Shown here: positions 1 through 5,388 of the stretch, piece by piece | Numbering within the stretch: the stretch's first letter is position 1 | Layout of the letters: the number at the start of each line of letters is the position of its first letter | Assembly: GCA_015523645.1 (NCBI GenBank) | Contig: WAJY01000204.1 | Span: 1 to 12,049 of the forward strand | DNA: 12,049 nucleotides | Reading direction: 5' to 3' | Source: Geoglobus sp. | GTDB taxonomy: Archaea; Halobacteriota; Archaeoglobi; Archaeoglobales; Archaeoglobaceae | Translations under genes and position numbers: made by a program | The notes under the pieces: generated by a model | Told to the model about the DNA's origin: nothing | The model's input: only the letters and a program-made list of their open reading frames with translations | Database searches by the model: none

Positions 1-509
1 GAGGCTGCCATGATTGTTTTACCAAGCCTTGTTCTGTTAATAAAGTATTCAAGAATTGCAATAACCGCTATAGCCACAATGAACGCCAGAATCCTTTTGT
101 AGGTTATGGGGGTTTTTCCTATCCTCACAACTCCCCAGATGAGGGTTGGATAGGAGAGACCGTGCTCTCCAAACAGCAGAAGGAGAATCTGTTCAATGAG
201 AAGTGCAAGAGCAAGTGTTACGATGATAACCATCACTTCATGCTCCTTTATCTTTGAGAGAAGTCCGGTATAGACTGCCAAACCAAAAACTCCAACAATC
301 GCTATGCTTATCAAGGTTGCAAGATAAGGATTTACACCACTGCCTGCAAGAACAATTCCAATGTATGCTGCAAGAACAAAAAATGTTCCATGAGCAAAGT
401 TCAGAATTCTTGCAACACCGAAAATTAGGGTGAATCCTGAGGCTACAAGTGCCCAGATTCCACTTACAACTGCTCCGTATATGATGATCCTTACTGCGAT
501 GTCTATCAT
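1..509 (-). CDS. livH: LivH-type branched-chain amino acid ABC transporter permease (partial)
   Basis: This is a membrane permease of the LIV/HAAT importer family. It would form half of the transmembrane channel with LivM and take substrate from the LivK lipoprotein. Translating the minus strand from the ATG at 509 gives 169 open codons to the left edge, so the C-terminus is missing. The start reads MIDIAVRIIIYGAVVSGIWA, followed by the LivH hallmark GVARILNFAHGTFF at about residues 29-42 and several hydrophobic segments (about 8-28, 40-58, 60-78, 87-105, 137-154). A charged loop near the C-terminal side contains FINRTRLGK, typical of this family just before the EAA-type coupling region. No Shine-Dalgarno is visible before the ATG. 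A BRE/TATA-like element at 532-546 is spaced for a leaderless start, so it may have its own promoter as well as read-through from livK. The substrate cannot be told from the sequence. Confidence 0.9.
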   Translation of the reverse strand, partial: MIDIAVRIIIYGAVVSGIWALVASGFTLIFGVARILNFAHGTFFVLAAYIGIVLAGSGVNPYLATLISIAIVGVFGLAVYTGLLSKIKEHEVMVIIVTLALALLIEQILLLLFGEHGLSYPTLIWGVVRIGKTPITYKRILAFIVAIAVIAILEYFINRTRLGKTIMAA

Positions 510-524
510 ATTTAATGATGGCTT

Positions 525-551
525 GACAAAAAATAAAAAAATTTCGAAATT
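525..551 (-). promoter_or_regulatory. BRE/TATA-like element or T-rich terminator between livK and livH
   Basis: The 66-nt gap between livK and livH holds a perfect 12-bp palindrome, AATTTCGAAATT (540-551). Read on the minus strand, this runs into T7-A-T6 (541-528). The CGAAAT followed by a T-rich stretch matches an archaeal BRE/TATA and is centred about 27 nt before the livH ATG at 509, which would give a leaderless mRNA. The same T tracts also look like an archaeal oligo-T terminator for livK. Both roles are possible. Confidence 0.45.
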
Positions 552-575
552 AAGTTTACAATTTCAAGCCCAGAT

Positions 576-1901
576 TTATTGCTGGAACCAAGGTGGTAAC
601 TTTAGCTTTGCCTTGGCAATCTTTGGATGTATTATGTAAGGTTTCCCATCCTGCCACTGTGAGAGCCAGTTTCTCATGTAGTCGTCTCCCCATACTAAAG
701 CATGGTTCTTGTGCCAAGCAACAACTCTAGTCAGCTTTATAGGATTGTCAGGACCATGCTTTTCAAGATACTTCACAACAACATCTGGATCAAATGGATT
801 CTTCTCACCAGCCTTGTAAGCCTCCTCAACAACTTGCTTGTAGATGTAAACGGCATCATAAGCTCCATAAGCTTCATGGGACTCCGGATAATGCCCATAT
901 TTTGCCTTGTAATTCTCAACAAACTTGGCACATATGTCTGTTGGCGGAGATGTGTAGAGGGCTCCTCCATCAGCCAAGAAAATCTCGTAGTTTGCAGCAC
1001 CACCAGTCTTTTCATAGAAATTCGGATCCATTGCAGCAAGGTCATGACCAGCAAGCAATGCGGGAATCTGCAGCTCAGCCCACTGCTTTGCAAGCACATC
1101 GCCAGTATTGACAATGGCAAGTATCGGTATTATCACATCTGCGCCTTTCTCTTGAGCATCAAGCAGAAGTGGTTCATAGTCGGAGAATCCTCTTGGAAGT
1201 GGTTTGTTTCCAACAATTGAAACGTTTCTTTCTTCAAGCAGCGGTTTGAGATTAGCCATAACAGCGTCTGTCCAAATGTGCTCATCTCTTATGATGTAAA
1301 CCTTGTCCACCTTAACTCCATTTTCCCTCAAGAAGTCTATCATCTCGGCAAGCTCCCAAGCAAATGTTGTTCCGTTGTTCTGGCTGACCCTGAACCAGTA
1401 TTTGTATTTATCATAATTTTCAGCCACCTTCTTGGGATGCCCGGGACTTGACGCATCAGCTAAGAAAACTGTTTTGGTCTCAGCCATCGTCTCCATCATC
1501 GCATTCATGATTCCACTGCTGAATCCACCCAGAATCATGTCTGCCTTCTCCTCTGTTGCAAGTCTCCTGAATTCAGCGGTGGCTGTATCTGGATTGAGCT
1601 TTGTATCCCCCACAACGATTCTGATCTTCAGTCCCAAAATTCCTCCTTTTGCATTTATCTCTTCTGCTGCAAGCATAGCAGCATTCCTTTCTGCTGTTCC
1701 TTCAGCCCTTGACATCGGTCCAATCACTCCAATAACAACCTCTTTCTTCCCTCCAAATGGAGGTGGTGTTGCTGTTTTTACAGGAGTTGGAGTTGGTGTA
1801 GCTTTTGGAGTGGGAGACGGTGTGGGCTTTGCAGGTGGTTGCTGTGCACATCCAAATACCAGTGCCACTACCAGAACCAGCAACAATACTTTGCGCATCA
1901 T
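576..1901 (-). CDS. livK: LivK-type ABC transporter substrate-binding lipoprotein
   Basis: This is the extracellular binding protein of a branched-chain-amino-acid/amide-type importer (type I periplasmic binding fold). I start it at one of the tandem ATGs (1901 or 1898), giving 440-441 residues. The frame stays open further upstream, but that would overrun the divergent livG start and place residues before the signal peptide. From 1901 the protein shows a lipoprotein signal peptide (MMRK, a hydrophobic core, then VFGC with Cys18 as the lipidated residue). A Pro/Thr-rich linker follows at about 21-51 (repeats of TPTP). The Peripla_BP_6 domain starts at VVIGVIGPMSRAEG, with the typical AAEEINAKGGILG. 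The Phe at position -2 of the lipobox is less usual. The linker probably spaces the domain from the membrane and could be O-glycosylated. Ligand specificity (amino acid, amide, aromatic or other acid) cannot be read from the sequence. Confidence 0.9.
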   Translation of the reverse strand: MMRKVLLLVLVVALVFGCAQQPPAKPTPSPTPKATPTPTPVKTATPPPFGGKKEVVIGVIGPMSRAEGTAERNAAMLAAEEINAKGGILGLKIRIVVGDTKLNPDTATAEFRRLATEEKADMILGGFSSGIMNAMMETMAETKTVFLADASSPGHPKKVAENYDKYKYWFRVSQNNGTTFAWELAEMIDFLRENGVKVDKVYIIRDEHIWTDAVMANLKPLLEERNVSIVGNKPLPRGFSDYEPLLLDAQEKGADVIIPILAIVNTGDVLAKQWAELQIPALLAGHDLAAMDPNFYEKTGGAANYEIFLADGGALYTSPPTDICAKFVENYKAKYGHYPESHEAYGAYDAVYIYKQVVEEAYKAGEKNPFDPDVVVKYLEKHGPDNPIKLTRVVAWHKNHALVWGDDYMRNWLSQWQDGKPYIIHPKIAKAKLKLPPWFQQ

Positions 1902-1922
1902 TAATTGTGAATGAACAAAGGT

Positions 1923-1941
1923 AATACTTAAATATTTCGAA
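1923..1941. promoter_or_regulatory. Shared divergent livK/livG core promoter
   Basis: The intergenic region is only 58 nt long and contains one AT-rich core, TTAAATATTT (1928-1937). It lies 22 nt upstream of the livG ATG (1960) and 26 nt from the livK ATG (1901). That is TATA-box distance for near-leaderless transcripts in both directions. On the minus strand, CGAAAT (1939-1934) sits as a BRE directly before the TATA of livK. Neither gene has a convincing Shine-Dalgarno, which agrees with leaderless starts. Confidence 0.6.
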
Positions 1942-1959
1942 GAGACTACACAATTTACG

Positions 1960-2655
1960 ATGAAGACTTTACTCAAGGTTGAAAATGTAAAGAAAAAATT
2001 CGGAGAACTTGTAGCTTTGGAAAACATTAGCTTTGATGTATTTGACAAAGAGTGCCTTGGTATAATAGGACCAAATGGAGCTGGAAAAACAACACTCTTC
2101 AACGTTATATCAGGCTACATGAAACCAACAGCAGGGAGGATAAATTTCATGGGTAGGGATATAACAGGCAAAAAACCAAGTGAGCTTGTGAAAATGGGGC
2201 TTGTCAGAACATTTCAGCTAATAAAGGCATTCAAAAACATGAGTGTCGAGGAGAATTTCAAAGTGGTTGGAGAGAATTACAAAGAAATAATGAAGGATCT
2301 TGAGCTCTGGAACAAAAGAGAAATGCTTGCGAAAAATCTCTCACAAGGAGAGTTGAGGAAGCTCAACATCGGCTTGGCTTTGGTTACAAATCCAAGATTA
2401 CTATTGCTTGATGAACCCTTTTCAGGATTGAGTCCGAAGGAATGTGCAGAACTTCATTCAGTTATAGAAAGGCTTAAAGAAAGGGAGGTTACGCTTGTTA
2501 TAATCGAGCACAAGCTGAAAGAGCTTTTCAACCATTCTGAAAGGGTAATTGTGTTGAATTATGGGCATTTACTGTGTGAGGGTACGCCTGAAGAGATAGT
2601 GAAGGACATCAGGGTCATCGAAGCTTATCTCGGTGATGGATATGCGATTGCTTGA
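1960..2655 (+). CDS. livG: LivG-type ABC transporter ATP-binding protein
   Basis: This is one of the two ATPases that drive the LIV-type importer, working as a heterodimer with LivF on the cytoplasmic face. In 231 residues it shows Walker A GPNGAGKT (37-44), a Q-loop Gln at 86 (RTFQ), an ABC signature LSQGE (127-131), Walker B LLLLDEP with Asp151/Glu152, and the switch His184 (IIEHK). The RTFQ context and the signature followed by LRKLNIGLAL place it with LivG rather than LivF. Two things differ from the usual LivG: the signature is LSQGE where LivG mostly has L-x-YGQQ, and only 40 residues separate the Q-loop from the signature, against about 65 in E. coli LivG as I remember it. The protein is therefore shorter than the usual 250 or so residues. 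No Shine-Dalgarno is seen, which fits a leaderless start. Its last 14 nt overlap livF. Confidence 0.92.
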   Translation: MKTLLKVENVKKKFGELVALENISFDVFDKECLGIIGPNGAGKTTLFNVISGYMKPTAGRINFMGRDITGKKPSELVKMGLVRTFQLIKAFKNMSVEENFKVVGENYKEIMKDLELWNKREMLAKNLSQGELRKLNIGLALVTNPRLLLLDEPFSGLSPKECAELHSVIERLKEREVTLVIIEHKLKELFNHSERVIVLNYGHLLCEGTPEEIVKDIRVIEAYLGDGYAIA

Positions 2656-3331
2656 AATTGAGGATCTGAGATCATACTATGGTAGAGCGAGAATTCTTCA
2701 CGGTATAAATCTTCATGTTGATGAAGGAGAAACACTTGCTGTCCTCGGACCAAATGGAGCCGGAAAGACAACTCTTCTAAGGTCGATATGTGGTCTTGTT
2801 ACAACTGAGGGTGTTATAAAGTTTAGGGGTGAAAGGCTAGATGGTATGAAAACCCACGACAGGATTAAAATGGGGATCGGTGTGTGCCCAGAGGGTAGAA
2901 AGCTCTTTCCAAACATGACCGCAGAGGATAATCTAAGACTCGCTGCAAAAAGTGATGAATGCGAGGAAGAATTAAACCTCGTCTATGATCTTTTCCCGAG
3001 AGTAAAGGAGCTCAGAAGTCAGAAAGTAAGGAACATGAGTGGTGGAGAACAGCAGATGGTTGCAATTGGCAGAGCCTTGATGTCCAATCCAAAGCTTTTA
3101 CTCTTGGATGAACCTTCCATGGGTCTCGCTCCAATAATCATTGGAAAAATTCTTGATGCGCTAAGAAGAATAAAAAATGAAACAGACATTTCGATACTTT
3201 TAGTTGAGCAAAATGTTCATCTGGCATTGGAACTAGCAGACAGGGTGAGTGTTTTGGTGAAGGGAGAGATAGTTAGAGAGGGGGATGCAAAAGACATGAA
3301 GGATCTGGAGAGGCATTACTTTGAGATTTAG
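2642..3331 (+). CDS. livF: LivF-type ABC transporter ATP-binding protein
   Basis: This is the second ATPase subunit of the importer, 229 residues from the ATG at 2642. I prefer this start over GTG 2633 or ATG 2636 because GGTGAT (2632-2637) then serves as the ribosome-binding site, and MRLLEIEDLRSYYGRA aligns with typical LivF N-termini. Motifs are Walker A GPNGAGKT (36-43), signature MSGGEQQ (132-138), Walker B LLLLDEP with Asp156/Glu157, and LLVEQN in place of the usual switch-His region. VEQN is normal for LivF. SGGEQQMVAIGRAL followed by DEPSMGLAP is also a clear LivF signature. The start lies inside livG, so the two are translationally coupled. The stop is 20 nt before the CBS protein, making livG-livF-CBS a likely operon. 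Confidence 0.93.
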   Translation: MRLLEIEDLRSYYGRARILHGINLHVDEGETLAVLGPNGAGKTTLLRSICGLVTTEGVIKFRGERLDGMKTHDRIKMGIGVCPEGRKLFPNMTAEDNLRLAAKSDECEEELNLVYDLFPRVKELRSQKVRNMSGGEQQMVAIGRALMSNPKLLLLDEPSMGLAPIIIGKILDALRRIKNETDISILLVEQNVHLALELADRVSVLVKGEIVREGDAKDMKDLERHYFEI

Positions 3332-3351
3332 AGTGGTTTGGGAGGTGTAGT

Positions 3352-3762
3352 ATGACGGTTGTTTTGAGGGTTAAGGATGTTATGAATGAGGATGTGACAA
3401 AAGTTTCTGTTAACTCCAGCGTTCTGGAGGCAGCCAAAAAGATGATTGAAAAAGGTGTGAAGTGTGCCATAGTAGTTGATGATAACGGTGATGCTGTGGG
3501 TGTCGTGACAGAGGGTTCGATAACTAGAAAGGTGCTTGCTGAGAGAAAGGATCCTGAGAAAATAAGTGTAAGGGAGATAATGTCTTCACCAATCAAAACA
3601 ATCCCTGCAGATGCAACGCTCAGAGAAGCATCAGAAAAACTTCTTGCTGAGAATGTGAAACAGCTTTACGTTGAGGATAATGGAGAAATTGTTGGGTTGA
3701 TAACGGAGCATAGAATTTTAAAGGCGATAACGGAAGTTGTTCTTACACTGATATCTATCTAA
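3352..3762 (+). CDS. Two-CBS-domain protein, possible regulator of the LIV transporter
   Basis: This is a 136-residue protein made almost entirely of a tandem CBS (Bateman) pair. The first repeat covers about 8-62 (VKDVMNEDVTKVSVNSS to VVTEGSITRKVL). The second covers about 73-125 (VREIMSSPIKTIPADATL to GLITEHRILKAI). Such modules generally bind adenine nucleotides (AMP, ATP, SAM) at the cleft between repeats. No catalytic or DNA-binding domain is attached. It has a strong Shine-Dalgarno, GGAGGTG (3341-3347), 4 nt before the ATG and follows livF by 20 nt, so it is very likely cotranscribed with livG-livF. CBS pairs fused to ABC ATPases are known in betaine transporters (OpuA). A free-standing one next to a LIV transporter suggests, but does not prove, energy- or nucleotide-dependent control of uptake. 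Confidence 0.88.
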   Translation: MTVVLRVKDVMNEDVTKVSVNSSVLEAAKKMIEKGVKCAIVVDDNGDAVGVVTEGSITRKVLAERKDPEKISVREIMSSPIKTIPADATLREASEKLLAENVKQLYVEDNGEIVGLITEHRILKAITEVVLTLISI

Positions 3763-3788
3763 TCTGTTTCGCTTAACGAAGAATCATT

Positions 3789-3827
3789 AAATTTTTAAAT
3801 TAATCTTTACATTGTACATCAGGTGAT
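3789..3827 (+). promoter_or_regulatory. Promoter and RBS of the short-chain dehydrogenase
   Basis: An AT-rich TATA-like element, AAATTTTTAAAT (3789-3800), lies 31-42 nt before the ATG at 3831. An AGGTGAT Shine-Dalgarno is at 3821-3827. The gene therefore probably has its own leadered transcript, separate from livG-livF-CBS. Confidence 0.45.
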
Positions 3828-3830
3828 AAA

Positions 3831-4583
3831 ATGCGATTCAAGGATCGGGTTGTTCTTGTTACCGGAGCTGCAAGAGGTATTGGAAAAGCCATTGCTGAGA
3901 GTTTCAGCAAGGAAGGTGCAAGGGTTGTTGTTAATGATATTAATGAGGAGGCAGCAAAAAATACGGCAAGAGAAATAAAAGAGAATGGTGGAGAGGCTGT
4001 GGGAATTAAGGCAGATGTAACAGATTATGAAAGCGTTATAAAAATGATAGAGGAGGTTAAAAATACATACGGGAGTGTTGAAATTTTGGTTAACAACGCA
4101 GGCTACTGGACAATAAAAAGATTCAAAGACACAACACCTGAAGACTGGGAAAAGGACATAAGAATATGCTATTATGGAACTTTGAATTGCACGCATGCTG
4201 TTATAAATGACATGATTGAAAGGAGGTATGGAAGAATAATAAACATTGTAAGTGATGCTGGCAGAATTGGTGAGCCTTTCCTGACAGTCTACTCTGGAGC
4301 AAAGGCTGCAATTATTGGATTCAGCAAGGCTTTGGCAAAGGAGGTTGCAAAATACAACATAACAGTGAACTGCATTGCTGCTGGAGTTACAAAAACACCT
4401 GGAGTTGAGGGATTTTTGAAGAGTGTTGGAGGAGAGGAGAAGCTTGTGAAGGCATACCCTAGGGGTAGGCTTGGAAATCCTGAAGACATTGCAAATGGCG
4501 TGATATTCTTCGCTCTCGATGAATCAGAGTACATCACTGGGCAGGTTATAAGCATAAGTGGAGGATACACGACTGTTGGTTGA
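3831..4583 (+). CDS. Short-chain dehydrogenase/reductase (FabG-like, probably NAD-dependent)
   Basis: This is a classical SDR oxidoreductase of 250 residues. The Rossmann motif TGAARGIG is at 11-18 and the NNAG motif at 88-91. The catalytic Ser141 lies in NIVSDAG, with Tyr154 and Lys158 in YSGAK. Asp36 at the end of the second beta strand points to NAD(H) rather than NADP(H). The C-terminus YITGQVISISGGYT is the normal classical-SDR tail. The Asn expected in the active-site tetrad (usually in N-L-x-G) is Cys113 here (ICYYG). The family includes 3-oxoacyl-ACP/CoA reductases, 3-hydroxyacyl-CoA dehydrogenases and sugar or alcohol dehydrogenases, so the substrate is open. Neighbours do not help: the transporter upstream seems to be a separate unit, and a gene-poor region follows. 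Confidence 0.85.
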   Translation: MRFKDRVVLVTGAARGIGKAIAESFSKEGARVVVNDINEEAAKNTAREIKENGGEAVGIKADVTDYESVIKMIEEVKNTYGSVEILVNNAGYWTIKRFKDTTPEDWEKDIRICYYGTLNCTHAVINDMIERRYGRIINIVSDAGRIGEPFLTVYSGAKAAIIGFSKALAKEVAKYNITVNCIAAGVTKTPGVEGFLKSVGGEEKLVKAYPRGRLGNPEDIANGVIFFALDESEYITGQVISISGGYTTVG

Positions 4584-4664
4584 CCCTCAAGAATTCCCCT
4601 TACTTTCATAAATTTAAAGCTTGCCAGCATCATGTTTCACTTTATTTTAACACTTTTATAGAGT

Positions 4665-4781
4665 ATGAATGAAAGATGTCTATTTTTCTTCTTTCTAAAA
4701 GAGAGGGAGCAAGATATCAACATTAACATGTTGAAGGATTTAAAAGCTTGTATTGATCTCAAAAAATTGGAGACAATATAG
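4665..4781 (+). CDS. Doubtful 38-residue small ORF
   Basis: The ATG at 4665 opens a 38-codon frame with a cluster of Phe near the N-terminus, then a charged helix-like segment (DININMLKDLKACIDLKKLE). There is no Shine-Dalgarno. AT-rich sequence at 4639-4660 could be a TATA element. It overlaps the open frame at 4744-4914, which is shifted by one base, so the two could be parts of one frameshifted relic. It may equally be chance. I do not recognise the product. Confidence 0.15.
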   Translation: MNERCLFFFFLKEREQDININMLKDLKACIDLKKLETI

Positions 4782-4914
4782 AAAACACGAGGTAGAGAGG
4801 ATAAACGAAATGTATGACAGCTTTCAGAACTCGACAGTAAGAGATAAAATTCAAAACCTCCCTACAGGCTATATCTATGTTTGCAGCCACAAAATCCAGT
4901 CTTCTAGCAATTGA
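4744..4914 (+). pseudogene. Possible relic of a small archaeal protein gene
   Basis: An open frame without a good start (first Met only at 4810) encodes about 56 residues of protein-like character: NWRQYRKHEVERINEMYDS, then VRDKIQNLPTGYIYVCSHK, then a stop at 4912. The charged helix followed by an LPxGYI-type segment reminds me of short archaeal proteins with a coiled region before LPKGYI-like sequence and a Tyr-rich strand. The Tyr-rich part is absent here, and no promoter or Shine-Dalgarno is visible. A truncated, decayed copy is the simplest reading. The opposite strand of the same bases also has an open frame (4759-4932), so coding direction is uncertain. Confidence 0.25.
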
Positions 4915-4995
4915 TCTGATATAGTCAACCATATTCAGTCAGAACTTATACTAAAGAAAAAGAGAGACTCAAAAAATGATTAGTGCATTATCTCT

Positions 4996-5001
4996 AAAAA
5001 A
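4996..5001 (-). terminator. Oligo-T terminator of tRNA-Val
   Basis: Six As on the plus strand (T6 on the minus strand) lie 10 nt beyond the 3' end of the tRNA. This is typical of archaeal intrinsic termination at oligo-T. Confidence 0.45.
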
Positions 5002-5010
5002 TCAGAATTA

Positions 5011-5083
5011 TGGGTCCGCCCGGATTCGAACCGGGGATCACTGCCTCGTAAGGGCAGCGTCATAACCACTAGACCACGGACCC
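5011..5083 (-). tRNA. tRNA-Val (anticodon UAC)
   Basis: The minus strand folds as a full 73-nt tRNA. The acceptor stem GGGTCCG/CGGACCC is perfect, with discriminator A. The D arm includes TAGTGGTTA. The anticodon stem CTGCC/GGCAG encloses the loop CTTACGA, giving anticodon TAC, and the T arm is CCCGG-TTCGAAT-CCGGG. The 3' CCA is not encoded (TAA follows), so it must be added by CCA-adding enzyme. No intron is present. It is divergent from the four-cysteine protein gene. Confidence 0.97.
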
Positions 5084-5164
5084 AAACAAGTAGAACATTG
5101 AAATGACATACAGAATAAGAATTTTATGATGTTAGATGCAGAAAAAATTTGGGGGTGTGAAACT

Positions 5165-5344
5165 ATGTTAGGATCAAGAATTGAAAAGCTCGGAATTGGC
5201 ATAAAGAAGGTTTATCCTGAAGATTGTCAGCTTTGCATCTCTGGTTACACAGGAAAAAGATGCAAGTATCTGAAAAGAGTTGGAAGGGAGTTTTTCTGCG
5301 TGAAAAACGCAGTAAAAGAGTTTGACAACAGGTTGCTTTTTTGA
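5165..5344 (+). CDS. Small four-cysteine protein, possible metal-binding (unknown)
   Basis: I do not recognise this gene. From the ATG at 5165 it encodes 59 residues. This start is chosen because GGGGGTGT (5151-5158) is a strong Shine-Dalgarno 6 nt upstream; in-frame ATGs at 5126 and 5129 lack one. Four cysteines are arranged C-x2-C-x8-C-x11-C (CQLC, GKRC, FFC), which could bind zinc or an Fe-S cluster. The rest is basic and has no signal peptide or membrane segment. A TATA-like stretch, AATTTTATG (5120-5128), lies upstream. purB follows 44 nt later but has its own TATA, so a shared role is not implied. Confidence 0.7.
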   Translation: MLGSRIEKLGIGIKKVYPEDCQLCISGYTGKRCKYLKRVGREFFCVKNAVKEFDNRLLF

Positions 5345-5361
5345 TTTTACCCTGTGAAAAC

Positions 5362-5369
5362 TTTATATC
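5362..5369 (+). promoter_or_regulatory. purB TATA box (leaderless)
   Basis: TTTATATC lies 19 nt before the purB ATG (5389) and is preceded by a purine-rich GTGAAAA that could be the BRE. No Shine-Dalgarno precedes the ATG, so transcription probably starts at or beside the start codon. Confidence 0.6.
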
Positions 5370-5388
5370 ATAACAACCAACCTGAATT

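Larger units (their letters stand above)
4584..5010. other. Gene-poor stretch with possible gene relics
   Basis: These 427 bases between the SDR and tRNA-Val hold no convincing intact gene. Contents seen: an ATTTAAAGCTTG element at 4612-4623 repeated as ATTTAAAAGCTTG at 4738-4750; a 38-codon ORF at 4665-4781 (plus); an open plus-strand frame at 4744-4914; an ATG-started 57-codon frame on the minus strand at 4759-4932; and an oligo-A run at 4996-5001 that acts as T6 on the minus strand behind tRNA-Val. Confidence 0.5.

Noticed and set aside
702..1220. Long plus-strand open frame of 172 codons
   Set aside because: It lies fully antisense to livK, which has clear family motifs, a signal peptide and promoter. 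It is a shadow of that gene.
1902..2102. N-terminal extension of livK by 67 residues
   Set aside because: It would run through the livK signal peptide start, the shared promoter and the livG coding region. The tandem ATG at 1898-1901 is far more likely.
3768..3780. Inverted repeat TTCG-CTTAA-CGAA after the CBS gene as a terminator hairpin
   Set aside because: The stem has only 4 bp with no adjacent T tract. Too weak to call.
4612..4750. ATTTAAAGCTTG / ATTTAAAAGCTTG pair as mobile-element ends or attachment sites
   Set aside because: It is short, AT-rich, differs by one base, and shows no transposase or target duplication. Chance is likely.
5011..5083. tRNA-Val as an integration (att) site
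   Set aside because: No partial repeat of the tRNA 3' end and no integrase gene is present in the window.
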